From Flavobacteriaceae bacterium (GTDB taxonomy: Bacteria; Bacteroidota; Bacteroidia; Flavobacteriales; Flavobacteriaceae), in NCBI GenBank assembly GCA_013043005.1, contig JABDOZ010000107.1, positions 1-32,769 on the forward strand: a DNA stretch of 32,769 bases. The letters are read 5' to 3'. A program made the translations under genes and the position numbers. The notes beneath the pieces are model-generated. The model was given only the letters and a program-made list of their open reading frames with translations. It was not told the DNA's origin and made no database searches. Shown piece after piece: positions 18,718 to 28,519 of this stretch (position 1 is its first letter; each line of letters opens with the position of its first letter).

Positions 18718-21267
18718 TTGCACTTGAAACAATTTACAGCAAAAATATCAATATTAATATTAACAGCAGTATTAATTGCTTCTTGTAATTCAGTAAAACA
18801 AATTGGTGAAAATGAACATTTACTGACTGAGAATTCAATTTTTGTCAACAACAAAAAAAATAATGCAGAAACGATAAAAAATTTACTATATCAAAAACGA
18901 AATAGTAAATTACTTGGATTTCCTCTGAGGTTATACATTCATAATCTGGCCAAACCAAATTTAGATTCTATTCTGGACGCTAAACTTAGGGATAAATTGA
19001 GTTACAAATCCTTTTCAGAGCAGCTGTATTCCAAAAAACAATTAATTGAATGGAACAATTATAAAAAAGGATTTAATAATTGGTTGCGAAATACAGGAGA
19101 ACCGCCTGCAATTTATGATAAGACCAAAACAGCAAAATCCCTGGAACGTTTAAAAGCGTATTATATAAACAATGGATGGTTTAATGCAGAGAGTTCTTTT
19201 AAATTTCAAGAAGTTGACTTCAGAAAGGCATCAGTTGATTATCATGTGAAAACAGGTGATGCTTATTTGATCGATTCCATATCGAGAAAAATTGCTTCTC
19301 CTAAAATAGATTCAATCTACAGAAAGTTCAAAGATGATCCTTTTGTCAAGAAAGGTGATCAATACAGAACGATAAATTTTGAGCTTGAACAAGATCGAAT
19401 TACATCTAACCTAAGAAATTCCGGTTTTTATCATTTCAATCAGGACTATGTCTTTTTTGAAATGGATACTATAGGTACAAATAAAAAAGTAAATGTTGAG
19501 ATTCAAATACAAGATCGAATTATAAGAAATGAAGATTCTGTAGTCAGAAAACCTTTCAATATTTACACAATAAAAGCTGTTAATATCTTTACAGATAACA
19601 CCTATGAAAACAGAAATAGTGTCTTACGGGATTCAGTTTCATTTAATGGGTATAACATCTATAGTTATGATAAATTACGATACAAACCAAAAGCTTTAAC
19701 AGACGCTGTATTTATTACACCCAATAGAATATTCAAAGACTTAGACAGAACAAGAACTTACAGACATTTAAGTGATCTCAGAACGTTTAATTATCCAAAC
19801 ATTGAATATATTGAAACGGATAGTACCAGTTTGATCACAAATATTTTCCTGAAACCAAGGAAAAAATATTCTGTCGGATTTGATTTTGATATCAGCCAAA
19901 GTAATATTCAAACCATTGGTTTTGCATTCAGTACTTCATTGTTAGCAAGAAATATTTTTAAAGGTGCTGAAACTCTAGAAATATCGGCCATAGGGTCGAT
20001 TGGTGCCTCCAAAGATGCATCAGACACCAAAGACCAATTCTTTGACATCAATGAAATTGGAGCTGATCTAAAACTTACGATTCCACGCTTGTTTTTTCCA
20101 TTTAATACGGAACGATTGATCCCAAAATATATGCTGCCTTCTACCAGAATTAGCATAGGCGCGACCAGCCAGAAGAATATAGGGTTGGATAAACAAACGG
20201 TTAACGGTATTTTAAATTACAAATGGAAACCCTCTCAAAGAGTTACAGACAGACTGGATCTTTTCAATGTACAGTTTGTTAAGAATTTGAACATCGATAA
20301 TTATTTTGGTGTATACACAAACTCATTTGACAGATTAAATGTCATTGCCAGAGACATTAATTATATTGATGAAGATGAATCTTTAAAAGACTCAAGTCTT
20401 TCTAATAAATTTTTACCAGCAGATATATTCATTGACGACGTACTTTCTAATAATACAGTTTTATCACCTGATGATGACGAATTTGTTGATGTCAATATCA
20501 TTGAAGAACGAAAACAGCGTTTGACCGAAGACAACCTTATTTTGTCTTCCAGCTTTAGTTTTGTCGAAGACAAACGTGAAAATCTTTTTGACAACAGTTT
20601 TTCAATCTTCAGATTTAAATTGGAATCGGCTGGTAACTTGTTTTCAACGGCTTCAAAATTACTTAAGCTGGAAAAAAACAACAACGATAAATTCGAATTG
20701 TTCAATGTCGCCTATTCACAATATGTAAAAACTGAAATAGACTATATAAAGCACTGGTCTTTAGGCGGAAAAAATGTTTTTGCAATTCGAAACTTTATAG
20801 GATTAGCTGTTCCATACGGCAATTCAACCAGTATCCCATTTGCGAAAAGTTTCTTTGCAGGAGGCGCCAACGATAACAGAGCCTGGACAGCCTATAACTT
20901 AGGACCCGGTAGAACAACGAGTAATAATGAATTTAACGAAGCCAACCTGAAATTAGCATTTAGTATGGAGTACCGATATAATCTATTTAACAATTTCAAT
21001 GGTGCTTTTTTTGTAGATGCAGGAAATATATGGAATGTATTAGATGAGGTAGATGACCCTGATGCAACTTTTACCGGATTAAAATCTTTAGAGGACACTG
21101 CAATTGGAGCAGGTTTTGGATTACGCTATGATTTTAGTTTTTTCATTCTACGCTTTGATATAGGATTTAAAGCTCATGATCCTTCTTATGTCAATGGTAA
21201 TAAATGGTTTAATGATTTTAATTTTAATAATGCCGTTTATAACGTAGGAATCAACTATCCATTCTGA
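18718..21267 (+). CDS. tamL: Translocation and assembly module lipoprotein TamL (BamA/TamA-like), TTG start
   Basis: Lipobox ILTAVLIASCNS; POTRA-like N-terminus, C-terminal Omp85 barrel (SFFAGGANDNRAWTAYNLGPGR..., ends GINYPF). Confidence 0.88.
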   Translation: MHLKQFTAKISILILTAVLIASCNSVKQIGENEHLLTENSIFVNNKKNNAETIKNLLYQKRNSKLLGFPLRLYIHNLAKPNLDSILDAKLRDKLSYKSFSEQLYSKKQLIEWNNYKKGFNNWLRNTGEPPAIYDKTKTAKSLERLKAYYINNGWFNAESSFKFQEVDFRKASVDYHVKTGDAYLIDSISRKIASPKIDSIYRKFKDDPFVKKGDQYRTINFELEQDRITSNLRNSGFYHFNQDYVFFEMDTIGTNKKVNVEIQIQDRIIRNEDSVVRKPFNIYTIKAVNIFTDNTYENRNSVLRDSVSFNGYNIYSYDKLRYKPKALTDAVFITPNRIFKDLDRTRTYRHLSDLRTFNYPNIEYIETDSTSLITNIFLKPRKKYSVGFDFDISQSNIQTIGFAFSTSLLARNIFKGAETLEISAIGSIGASKDASDTKDQFFDINEIGADLKLTIPRLFFPFNTERLIPKYMLPSTRISIGATSQKNIGLDKQTVNGILNYKWKPSQRVTDRLDLFNVQFVKNLNIDNYFGVYTNSFDRLNVIARDINYIDEDESLKDSSLSNKFLPADIFIDDVLSNNTVLSPDDDEFVDVNIIEERKQRLTEDNLILSSSFSFVEDKRENLFDNSFSIFRFKLESAGNLFSTASKLLKLEKNNNDKFELFNVAYSQYVKTEIDYIKHWSLGGKNVFAIRNFIGLAVPYGNSTSIPFAKSFFAGGANDNRAWTAYNLGPGRTTSNNEFNEANLKLAFSMEYRYNLFNNFNGAFFVDAGNIWNVLDEVDDPDATFTGLKSLEDTAIGAGFGLRYDFSFFILRFDIGFKAHDPSYVNGNKWFNDFNFNNAVYNVGINYPF

Positions 21268-21359
21268 TACATTGCACTACTTATAAACATAAAACGTTTT
21301 CGTAAATTTTTCGGTCAAACAAAACGTGATAATCACAATTTTTTTATCTAAAAATTGAT

Positions 21360-21367
21360 TACTTTTG
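21360..21367 (+). promoter_or_regulatory. Bacteroidota-type -7 element (TACTTTTG) upstream of fbaA
   Basis: TAnnTTTG match 33 nt before ATG 21401. Confidence 0.4.
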
Positions 21368-21400
21368 ATGTCTAATAATCACTAATAAAAAATCATTAAA

Positions 21401-22468
21401 ATGGGACATAATATTAAACCGGGAGTTGCCACTGGAAGAGAAGTTCAAGACATTTTTAAACTTGCAAAAGAAAAAGGATTCGCACTTCCAGCAGTCAATG
21501 TTATTGGCTCTAGTTCAATAAATGGAGTGCTAGAGACTGCTAGAGAACTTAATGCACCTGTGATCATTCAATTCTCAAATGGTGGAGGCGTTTTTAATGC
21601 AGGAAAAGGATTAGGAAATGATAACCAAAAAGCGGCAATTGCTGGATCTGTCGCAGGAGCTAAACACATTCATCTATTAGCAGAAGCTTATGGTGTGCCT
21701 GTTATTCTGCATACAGACCATTGTGCCAAAAAATTATTACCATGGATTGATGGTTTATTAGATGCCAGCGAAGTACATTATAAAGAAACTGGAAAACCTT
21801 TGTATAGTTCTCATATGATTGATCTATCTGAAGAGCCTATTGAAGAGAACATCGAAATATGTAAAACCTATTTATCCAGAATGAGCAAAATGGGGATGAC
21901 CTTAGAGATTGAACTAGGTATTACAGGAGGTGAAGAAGATGGTGTGGATAACAGCGACGTCGATGAATCTAAATTGTATACGCAACCGGAAGAAGTAGCT
22001 TATGCCTATGAAGAGTTAAGTAAAGTTAGCGACCAGTTTACAATTGCTGCTGCCTTTGGAAATGTTCATGGTGTTTACAAGCCTGGAAACGTAAAATTGA
22101 CTCCGAAAATTTTAAGAAATTCACAAGAATATGTGTCCAAAAAATATGGGGTTGAGCATAACCATATTGACTTTGTATTCCATGGTGGATCCGGATCTAC
22201 AGTAGAAGAGATACGAGAAGCTATTGGGTATGGTGTCATTAAAATGAATATCGATACAGATATGCAATATGCGTTTATGAGTGGTGTTAGAGATTACATG
22301 AATGATAAATCAGAATACCTGAAATCTCAAATAGGAAATCCAGATGGACCGGATTCTCCAAACAAAAAATATTACGACCCTAGAGTTTGGTTAAGAAAAG
22401 GCGAAGAGGCATTTGTAGCAAGACTTAAGAAAGCTTTTGAAGACCTAAATAACATCGATACTTTATAA
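21401..22468 (+). CDS. fbaA: Class II fructose-bisphosphate aldolase
   Basis: LPAVNVIGSSSINGVLETA, VILHTDHCAKKLLPWID, LEIELGITGGEEDGVDNS, DFVFHGGSGST. Confidence 0.95.
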   Translation: MGHNIKPGVATGREVQDIFKLAKEKGFALPAVNVIGSSSINGVLETARELNAPVIIQFSNGGGVFNAGKGLGNDNQKAAIAGSVAGAKHIHLLAEAYGVPVILHTDHCAKKLLPWIDGLLDASEVHYKETGKPLYSSHMIDLSEEPIEENIEICKTYLSRMSKMGMTLEIELGITGGEEDGVDNSDVDESKLYTQPEEVAYAYEELSKVSDQFTIAAAFGNVHGVYKPGNVKLTPKILRNSQEYVSKKYGVEHNHIDFVFHGGSGSTVEEIREAIGYGVIKMNIDTDMQYAFMSGVRDYMNDKSEYLKSQIGNPDGPDSPNKKYYDPRVWLRKGEEAFVARLKKAFEDLNNIDTL

Positions 22469-22480
22469 GTTTCTACTAGT

Positions 22481-22521
22481 TAAGGTCAAAATTATTAATG
22501 CAAAAAATAATTTTGGCCTTA
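22481..22521 (+). terminator. Intrinsic terminator after fbaA
   Basis: TAAGGTCAAAATTATT / AATAATTTTGGCCTTA 16-bp stem with one G-U, followed by GTTTTTTTA. Confidence 0.85.
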
Positions 22522-22630
22522 GTTTTTTTATATCTTTTACCTCAGATTTAAAAGAAGTTTCAGATAGTTTAATAAAAAAACGAATCGCGTTTTTTATTTA
22601 AGTTCAGAAAACTAAAAAAAATAATCCAAT

Positions 22631-23488
22631 ATGGCTTGGTTTAAAAGAACACAAAAAGGAATACAAACTTCTACAGAAGAAAAGAAAGATATTCCTAAAG
22701 GACTTTGGTATAAATCACCAACTGGTAAGGTAGTAGACTCTAAAGAATTAGAACAAAACTATTATGTAAGTCCGGAAGATGGGTATCATGTGAGAATTGG
22801 CAGCAAAGAATATTTTGAAATTCTTTTTGATGATAATGAGTTCAAAGAGTTAGATGTCAAGCTGGAATCAAAGGATCCATTAAAATTTATAGATACCAAG
22901 AAATATCCTGACAGACTCAAGCAAGCCCAGGAAAAAACCAAATTAAAAGATGCTGTAAGAACAGCAGTAGGGAAATCCAAAGGAGAGGATATTGTTATAG
23001 CATGTATGGATTTTTCTTTCATAGGTGGTTCAATGGGTAGTGTTGTAGGTGAAAAAATTGCTCGTGCTGCCAATTATGCATTAAAAAAGAAGATCCCATT
23101 CATTATAATCTCAAAATCGGGAGGAGCCCGAATGATGGAAGCTGCATTTTCTTTAATGCAATTGGCTAAAACATCTGCTAAACTAGCTCAGCTAGCCGAG
23201 GCAAAAATCCCATATATCTCTTTATGTACCGATCCTACAACAGGTGGTACTACAGCATCATTTGCCATGCTTGGAGATATTAACATTAGCGAACCAGGAG
23301 CCTTAATTGGTTTTGCTGGTCCAAGAGTTGTAAGAGACACCACAGGCCAAGAATTGCCAGAAGGGTTCCAGACATCAGAGTTTTTATTAGAACATGGTTT
23401 TTTAGATTTTATATCGCACAGAAAAGACTTAAAGGATAATATCAATATGTACTTGGATCTGATCCTGAACAGGCCATTAAGACATTAA
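22631..23488 (+). CDS. accD: Acetyl-CoA carboxylase carboxyltransferase subunit beta
   Basis: [13 protein letters not shown]...[63 protein letters not shown]. Confidence 0.96.
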   Translation: MAWFKRTQKGIQTSTEEKKDIPKGLWYKSPTGKVVDSKELEQNYYVSPEDGYHVRIGSKEYFEILFDDNEFKELDVKLESKDPLKFIDTKKYPDRLKQAQEKTKLKDAVRTAVGKSKGEDIVIACMDFSFIGGSMGSVVGEKIARAANYALKKKIPFIIISKSGGARMMEAAFSLMQLAKTSAKLAQLAEAKIPYISLCTDPTTGGTTASFAMLGDINISEPGALIGFAGPRVVRDTTGQELPEGFQTSEFLLEHGFLDFISHRKDLKDNINMYLDLILNRPLRH

Positions 23489-23490
23489 TA

Positions 23491-23516
23491 AAAAAAGCGA
23501 CTCAATGAGTCGCTTT
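23491..23516. terminator. Bidirectional intrinsic terminator (accD / lipoprotein, convergent)
   Basis: AAAAAAGCGACTCA a TGAGTCGCTTTTTT inverted repeat with T tract. Confidence 0.85.
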
Positions 23517-23537
23517 TTTTATTACATTCTTCTTTCT

Positions 23538-24407
23538 CTAATTAAGCGTAATATCGATAACATCTCCATTTTCAAAAGTAAAGGTCGCTTGATTATCACA
23601 GTCTCCTTCTCCATAATCTAAAACTCCGGAGAAATTAGTTCGCACAACATCTATGGAACCACTCACGAAATAATGACAGATCACTTCTCTTCTTAGTGGT
23701 ATGATCACTTCATAGCTATGAGAATTTCCATTTACAAAATTAGTCGTCCAATTGCCGGTAATTTCGAATACATTGTCACTCCATACTCCACTGCCATGAC
23801 CTTCTATCCACTCTCTGATTTTTGTACCTTCATGTGAAGCCTCTAAACCATTTGGCCAGGTAATTGTAAGATCTAAAGTATGTGTGAATTGCGGATTTTC
23901 ATTCTCGTTAGATCGTTGTTTTAAAATAGTCTTTGTGCCAACTATATTCTTAGCATTAAAATAGAAGTCTACTAAAGATTTGGTAATTAAGACTTGCTGA
24001 GCTTGCGGATCTCTGTCCCAGGACAAAATTATTTTTCCTTTTAATAAATTTCCCCTTACCAGACAGCCTTCTGTTCCAAAATCCAGGGTGACTTCACGAT
24101 AGTTTTGTTCTATTACAACCGTAATAGTCACACAATCCGGTAGATTGTTAAAGTGCTGATTTGTTCTGCTTGTCTCATTGCTCAATCGGCTGGAATCTAA
24201 ACTTTCCTGTTGTTCAAAAACATCCAGGGAAATGTCATCCAAAGCAGCTACTGTTTCATCGACTTCAGATGATAATGCTAATTCTGAATAATCCTGATTT
24301 GGGGAATCTATGTCTACAGATTCATCATTACTACAAGCAGTAAACAACATCCCTAAAACCATAGTTGCAATTACTACTTTGCTTGGTAAATTAAAATTTT
24401 TCATCAT
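23538..24407 (-). CDS. Hypothetical lipoprotein
   Basis: Lipobox LGMLFTACSNDES; no family recognised confidently. Confidence 0.75.
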   Translation of the reverse strand: MMKNFNLPSKVVIATMVLGMLFTACSNDESVDIDSPNQDYSELALSSEVDETVAALDDISLDVFEQQESLDSSRLSNETSRTNQHFNNLPDCVTITVVIEQNYREVTLDFGTEGCLVRGNLLKGKIILSWDRDPQAQQVLITKSLVDFYFNAKNIVGTKTILKQRSNENENPQFTHTLDLTITWPNGLEASHEGTKIREWIEGHGSGVWSDNVFEITGNWTTNFVNGNSHSYEVIIPLRREVICHYFVSGSIDVVRTNFSGVLDYGEGDCDNQATFTFENGDVIDITLN

Positions 24408-24520
24408 TGTATTTTTTAATGTTAATATAGTGTTAAGACCCTGAGTTTTTGAAAAAGTTTAAAATGAGGTCTAAAAAAATAAAACAAATTGTCCTTTTAC
24501 TGTAAATGATTTAATTTCAT

Positions 24521-24528
24521 TATATTTG
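24521..24528 (+). promoter_or_regulatory. Bacteroidota-type -7 element (TATATTTG) upstream of rpsO
   Basis: TAnnTTTG match 55 nt before ATG 24584. Confidence 0.45.
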
Positions 24529-24583
24529 CGCCTTGATATGAAAGACATATCATTACATAAAAATTATTTACAATAATATTGGC

Positions 24584-24853
24584 ATGTATTTAGACAAGAA
24601 AGAAAAAGAGAAAATCTTTAAAAAGCACGGTAAAAACGCTAAAGATACGGGTTCTACTGAAGGACAAATTGCGTTATTTACTCAAAGAATCAATCACTTA
24701 ACAAAGCACTTAAAAAATAATCAAAAAGATTATAACACAGAACGCTCATTAGTAAAATTAGTTGGTAGGCGCAGAGCATTACTTGATTACCTGACTAAGA
24801 AAGATATTATGAGATATCGTGCAATAGTTAAAGAATTAGGATTAAGAAAATAA
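24584..24853 (+). CDS. rpsO: 30S ribosomal protein S15
   Basis: 89 aa; DTGSTEGQIALFTQRINHLTKHLK...LVGRRRALLDYL. Confidence 0.98.
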   Translation: MYLDKKEKEKIFKKHGKNAKDTGSTEGQIALFTQRINHLTKHLKNNQKDYNTERSLVKLVGRRRALLDYLTKKDIMRYRAIVKELGLRK

Positions 24854-24885
24854 TAAAAAAACCACGCTAAAGGCGTGGTTTTTTT
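24854..24885 (+). terminator. Intrinsic terminator after rpsO
   Basis: AAAAAAACCACGC / GCGTGGTTTTTTT 13-bp stem, 6-nt loop. Confidence 0.88.
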
Positions 24886-24996
24886 AAACTTAAAAATAAA
24901 GAGAAGAAGCTTACAATAGTTTTTCATTGGTCATACACACAACAACTACTACACAACAACACAACGACCATTGTTTAATTAGAATTAAAAAAAATT

Positions 24997-27258
24997 ATGA
25001 TTCCAAAAGTTTTTAAAGAGGTCATAGACCTCGGTGATGGGAGAGAAATTTCCATCGAAACCGGAAAATTAGCAAAACAGGCACATGGTTCTGTTGTTGT
25101 ACAATCCGGTGACTGTATGTTATTATGTACAGTTGTATCAAATTACAAACAAGCAGATGTCGATTTTCTGCCTTTAACGGTAGACTATCGTGAAAAATTT
25201 GCTGCCGCCGGACGTTATCCGGGAGGTTTCTTTAAAAGAGAAGCCAGACCAAGTGATGGTGAAGTATTAACTATGCGTCTTGTAGACCGGGTTTTACGTC
25301 CGTTATTTCCAAAGGACTACCACTCAGAAACACAGGTAATGATCCAGTTGATGTCTCATGACCATGATGTCATGCCAGATGCAATGGCTGGATTAGCGGC
25401 TTCTGCTGCTATCCAATTATCAGATTTTCCTTTTGAATGTCCGATTTCTGAAGCACGAGTTGGTCGTGTTAATGGTGAATTTGTTATCAACCCTACAAGA
25501 GCTCAATTAGCAGAATCTGACATCGATATGATGATAGGAGCATCTGCTGATTCTGTGATGATGGTTGAAGGTGAAATGGATGAGATCTCTGAAGAAGAAA
25601 TGGTTGAAGCCATCAAGTTCGCACATGAAGCTATTAAAATACAGTGTGCTGCTCAAGTGAAATTAGCTGAAGCTTTCGGAAAGAAAGAAGTGCGTGAGTA
25701 CGAAACAGAAAGAACTGATGAAGAGTTGGCAAAGAAAATTCATGATTTGGCATATGATAAAGTATATGCTGTAGCAAAATCAGGTTCTGCTAAACATGAA
25801 CGAAGTGCTGCTTTCGCAGAAATTAAAGAAGATATAAAGGCGACCTTCTCTGAAGAAGAATTAGAAGACTTTGGCCCTCTAGTATCTAAATACTACAGTA
25901 AAGCAGAAAAAGCTGCTGTTCGTGACTTGACTTTAAATGAAGGGTTAAGATTAGACGGAAGAAAAACAGACGAGATCAGACCAATTTGGTGTGAGGTAGA
26001 TTATTTGCCATCTACACATGGTTCATCCATATTTACAAGAGGAGAAACACAGGCATTGGCAACAGTTACTTTAGGAACATCAAGAGAAGCCAATCAAATA
26101 GATATGCCATCATATGAAGGTGAGGAAACCTTCTATTTACATTATAACTTTCCTCCTTTCTGTACTGGAGAAGCTCGACCAATAAGAGGAACTTCTCGTA
26201 GAGAGGTTGGACACGGTAATTTAGCACAACGCGCTTTAAAAGGAATGATTCCTGAAGATTGTCCTTATACTGTTCGTGTTGTTTCTGAAGTATTAGAAAG
26301 TAACGGTTCATCATCTATGGCAACTGTTTGTTCCGGTACAATGGCCCTTATGGATGCAGGTGTACAATTGACCAAACCAGTTTCTGGTATTGCAATGGGA
26401 TTAATTTCTGATGCCGATTCCGGGAAATATGCTGTTTTATCTGATATTTTAGGTGATGAAGATCATTTAGGCGATATGGACTTTAAAGTTACAGGTACAT
26501 CAGACGGTATAACAGCTTGCCAAATGGATATCAAAGTAAAAGGATTATCATATGAAATTCTTGTAAAGGCTTTAAAACAGGCTTTAGACGGACGCATCCA
26601 TATTCTCGGTAAATTAACTGAGACCATTGAAAAACCGAATGAAGATGTTAAATCGCATGCACCAAAAATGGTAACTAGAACCATTCCGAATGAATTTATA
26701 GGCGCATTGATCGGCCCTGGTGGAAAAGTAATTCAGGAATTACAAAAGGATACCAATACAACTATTGTTATCAATGAAGATCCGGTAACTGAAGAAGGTA
26801 TTGTTGAAATTTTAGGAACTGGTCAGGATGGTATAGATGCTGTATTGGCAAAAATAGATTCTTTGATGTTTAAACCTGAGGTTGGCAGTGTCTATGAAGT
26901 AAAAGTGATCAAGATGCTGGATTTTGGTGCTGTTGTAGAATATGTGGAAGCTCCCGGAAACGAAGTGCTATTGCATGTTAGTGAATTAGCCTGGGAGCGC
27001 ACAGAGAATGTATCTGATGTTGTGAAAATGGGTGATGTATTTGATGTGAAGTACTTTGGAGTTGACAGACGAACTCGAAAGGAAAAAGTATCTCGTAAAG
27101 CCATCTTGCCAAAACCAGAAGGTTTTAAAGAAAGACCTCCAAGAGATAATAATCGTGGACGCGATAACAGAGGTCGTGATAACAGAGGCAGAGACAATCG
27201 TAGTCGTGATAATCGCAGAGACGACAGACGACCAAGAGAAGATAAAAAAGAAGATTAA
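24997..27258 (+). CDS. pnp: Polyribonucleotide nucleotidyltransferase
   Basis: Two RNase PH-like domains, KH ([17 protein letters not shown]) and S1 ([21 protein letters not shown]) domains; Arg/Asp/Asn-rich C-terminal tail. Confidence 0.97.
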   Translation: MIPKVFKEVIDLGDGREISIETGKLAKQAHGSVVVQSGDCMLLCTVVSNYKQADVDFLPLTVDYREKFAAAGRYPGGFFKREARPSDGEVLTMRLVDRVLRPLFPKDYHSETQVMIQLMSHDHDVMPDAMAGLAASAAIQLSDFPFECPISEARVGRVNGEFVINPTRAQLAESDIDMMIGASADSVMMVEGEMDEISEEEMVEAIKFAHEAIKIQCAAQVKLAEAFGKKEVREYETERTDEELAKKIHDLAYDKVYAVAKSGSAKHERSAAFAEIKEDIKATFSEEELEDFGPLVSKYYSKAEKAAVRDLTLNEGLRLDGRKTDEIRPIWCEVDYLPSTHGSSIFTRGETQALATVTLGTSREANQIDMPSYEGEETFYLHYNFPPFCTGEARPIRGTSRREVGHGNLAQRALKGMIPEDCPYTVRVVSEVLESNGSSSMATVCSGTMALMDAGVQLTKPVSGIAMGLISDADSGKYAVLSDILGDEDHLGDMDFKVTGTSDGITACQMDIKVKGLSYEILVKALKQALDGRIHILGKLTETIEKPNEDVKSHAPKMVTRTIPNEFIGALIGPGGKVIQELQKDTNTTIVINEDPVTEEGIVEILGTGQDGIDAVLAKIDSLMFKPEVGSVYEVKVIKMLDFGAVVEYVEAPGNEVLLHVSELAWERTENVSDVVKMGDVFDVKYFGVDRRTRKEKVSRKAILPKPEGFKERPPRDNNRGRDNRGRDNRGRDNRSRDNRRDDRRPREDKKED

Positions 27259-27280
27259 TTTTTTTTAGCTTATATAAGTT

Positions 27281-27308
27281 AAATCCCATTAATTTTTTAA
27301 TGGGATTT
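27281..27308. terminator. Intrinsic terminator between pnp and convergent lipoprotein gene
   Basis: AAATCCCATTAA-tttt-TTAATGGGATTT perfect 12-bp stem followed by T tract. Confidence 0.88.
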
Positions 27309-27322
27309 TTTAATTCTTTTAT

Positions 27323-27709
27323 TTAATCACTCCAATTCAAAGTAGGACCACTCCAAGCAGCAGCGGCAATTCCAATTGCTGCACCAGCCACAAGGATTGG
27401 CGCTAAAAATGTTGCTGTTATAGATCGTGTTCTGTCATATACTCTAACCTTCCTGATATGGGTACTGTCAATTTTATTTTGGTTGAGTTCCCCTCTCTCT
27501 TTAAATGCGCCATAGTATTTTTTATCTTCCTTAACAAGATATTCAAATCTATGAATAACATCATTGTCATAGACAATCTTTGTTTTCTTATTCTGCCCTG
27601 CAGCCTCTTCCAAAGCCACAGGCGGACCATAAGCTACACAACTTTGTAATATCATTATCAATACCAATTGTAATGATATTTGCTTTAAATGTTTTTTGAT
27701 CGATTTCAT
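27323..27709 (-). CDS. Hypothetical lipoprotein
   Basis: MKSIKKHLKQISLQLVLIMILQSCVAYGPP lipobox; C-terminal Gly/Ala hydrophobic stretch; start 27709 preferred over 27751. Confidence 0.7.
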   Translation of the reverse strand: MKSIKKHLKQISLQLVLIMILQSCVAYGPPVALEEAAGQNKKTKIVYDNDVIHRFEYLVKEDKKYYGAFKERGELNQNKIDSTHIRKVRVYDRTRSITATFLAPILVAGAAIGIAAAAWSGPTLNWSD

Positions 27710-27719
27710 GATTAAAATG

Positions 27720-28514
27720 TTAACTGGTTGCCTCCAATTTTTTAATCTCACCGTTAGTGAGTTTATCCTCTATAAATTCCGGTAAAATCTTATCTAATGC
27801 TCTAAAAAATTTATTTATTAATCCGGGAACAACAACTTTTTTACCATGAAACATACCATCCAGTGCAATTTTAGCTGCATGTTCGGGAGTTAAGGTGGAT
27901 TTTCTGCCCAGGAATCCGAGAATCCTGTTCTGATAACATATTTTGGTAGTCGTGTTCAATCCGCCGGGACATATTGTTGTCACCGAGATCCGGTCTTTTT
28001 TTAATTCCTTTCCTAAACATTTTGAAAAGGATAATAAATACGCTTTGGAGCCGCAATAAACCTGTTTTTTTGGTAATGAAAAAAAGGCTGCCATACTGCT
28101 GATATTCAAAATACCTGCAGGTGCATTTTCTTTTAGATTAGGTAATAACAGTTTTATAAGAACTGTAGGTGCCAGAACATTCACCTCGACCTGGTCAATT
28201 ACAAAATTGTCATTCATGTCTTCAAACATACCTCTGCTTAAAATACCGGCATTATTGATCAGGTATTTAATATTGATCTTGTTATTCTCGACAAAATCAT
28301 AGATCTCATAATATGAATCAATTTTACTCAAATCTGTTTCCAGGTAAAACACTTTAACATTGAAATTGACTTCAATAAACTTGCTTAATTCCTTTAGCCC
28401 GGAGTCAGGCAAAGCGATCAAGACCAAATTCATACCTTTTTTTGCGAGCTCCAAGGTCATGGATTTCCCAAAACCCTTGCTTGCTCCTGTTATCAGTGTA
28501 AAATGTGTTTTCAT
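27720..28514 (-). CDS. SDR family NAD(P)-dependent oxidoreductase
   Basis: TLITGASKGFGKSMTLELA, NNAG, YCGSKAYLLSFSK (YxxxK), CPGGLNT. Confidence 0.92.
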   Translation of the reverse strand: MKTHFTLITGASKGFGKSMTLELAKKGMNLVLIALPDSGLKELSKFIEVNFNVKVFYLETDLSKIDSYYEIYDFVENNKINIKYLINNAGILSRGMFEDMNDNFVIDQVEVNVLAPTVLIKLLLPNLKENAPAGILNISSMAAFFSLPKKQVYCGSKAYLLSFSKCLGKELKKDRISVTTICPGGLNTTTKICYQNRILGFLGRKSTLTPEHAAKIALDGMFHGKKVVVPGLINKFFRALDKILPEFIEDKLTNGEIKKLEATS

Positions 28515-28519
28515 AATTA

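Noticed and set aside
19908-21098. Minus-strand ORFs inside tamL
   Set aside because: Serine-rich antisense translations within a clear Omp85-family gene.
27140-27240. Possible tandem-repeat or CRISPR-like array
   Set aside because: Units are short, degenerate at DNA level and in frame with the PNPase tail; no spacer/repeat structure.
26066-27268. Alternative ORFs inside pnp, including 27056-27268 (+) and 26892-27197 (-)
   Set aside because: Overlap conserved PNPase coding sequence; the apparent repeats derive from the RGRDN tail codons.
27418-28056. Small ORFs 27418-27630, 27458-27649 and 27871-28056
   Set aside because: Out-of-frame overlaps of the lipoprotein and SDR genes.
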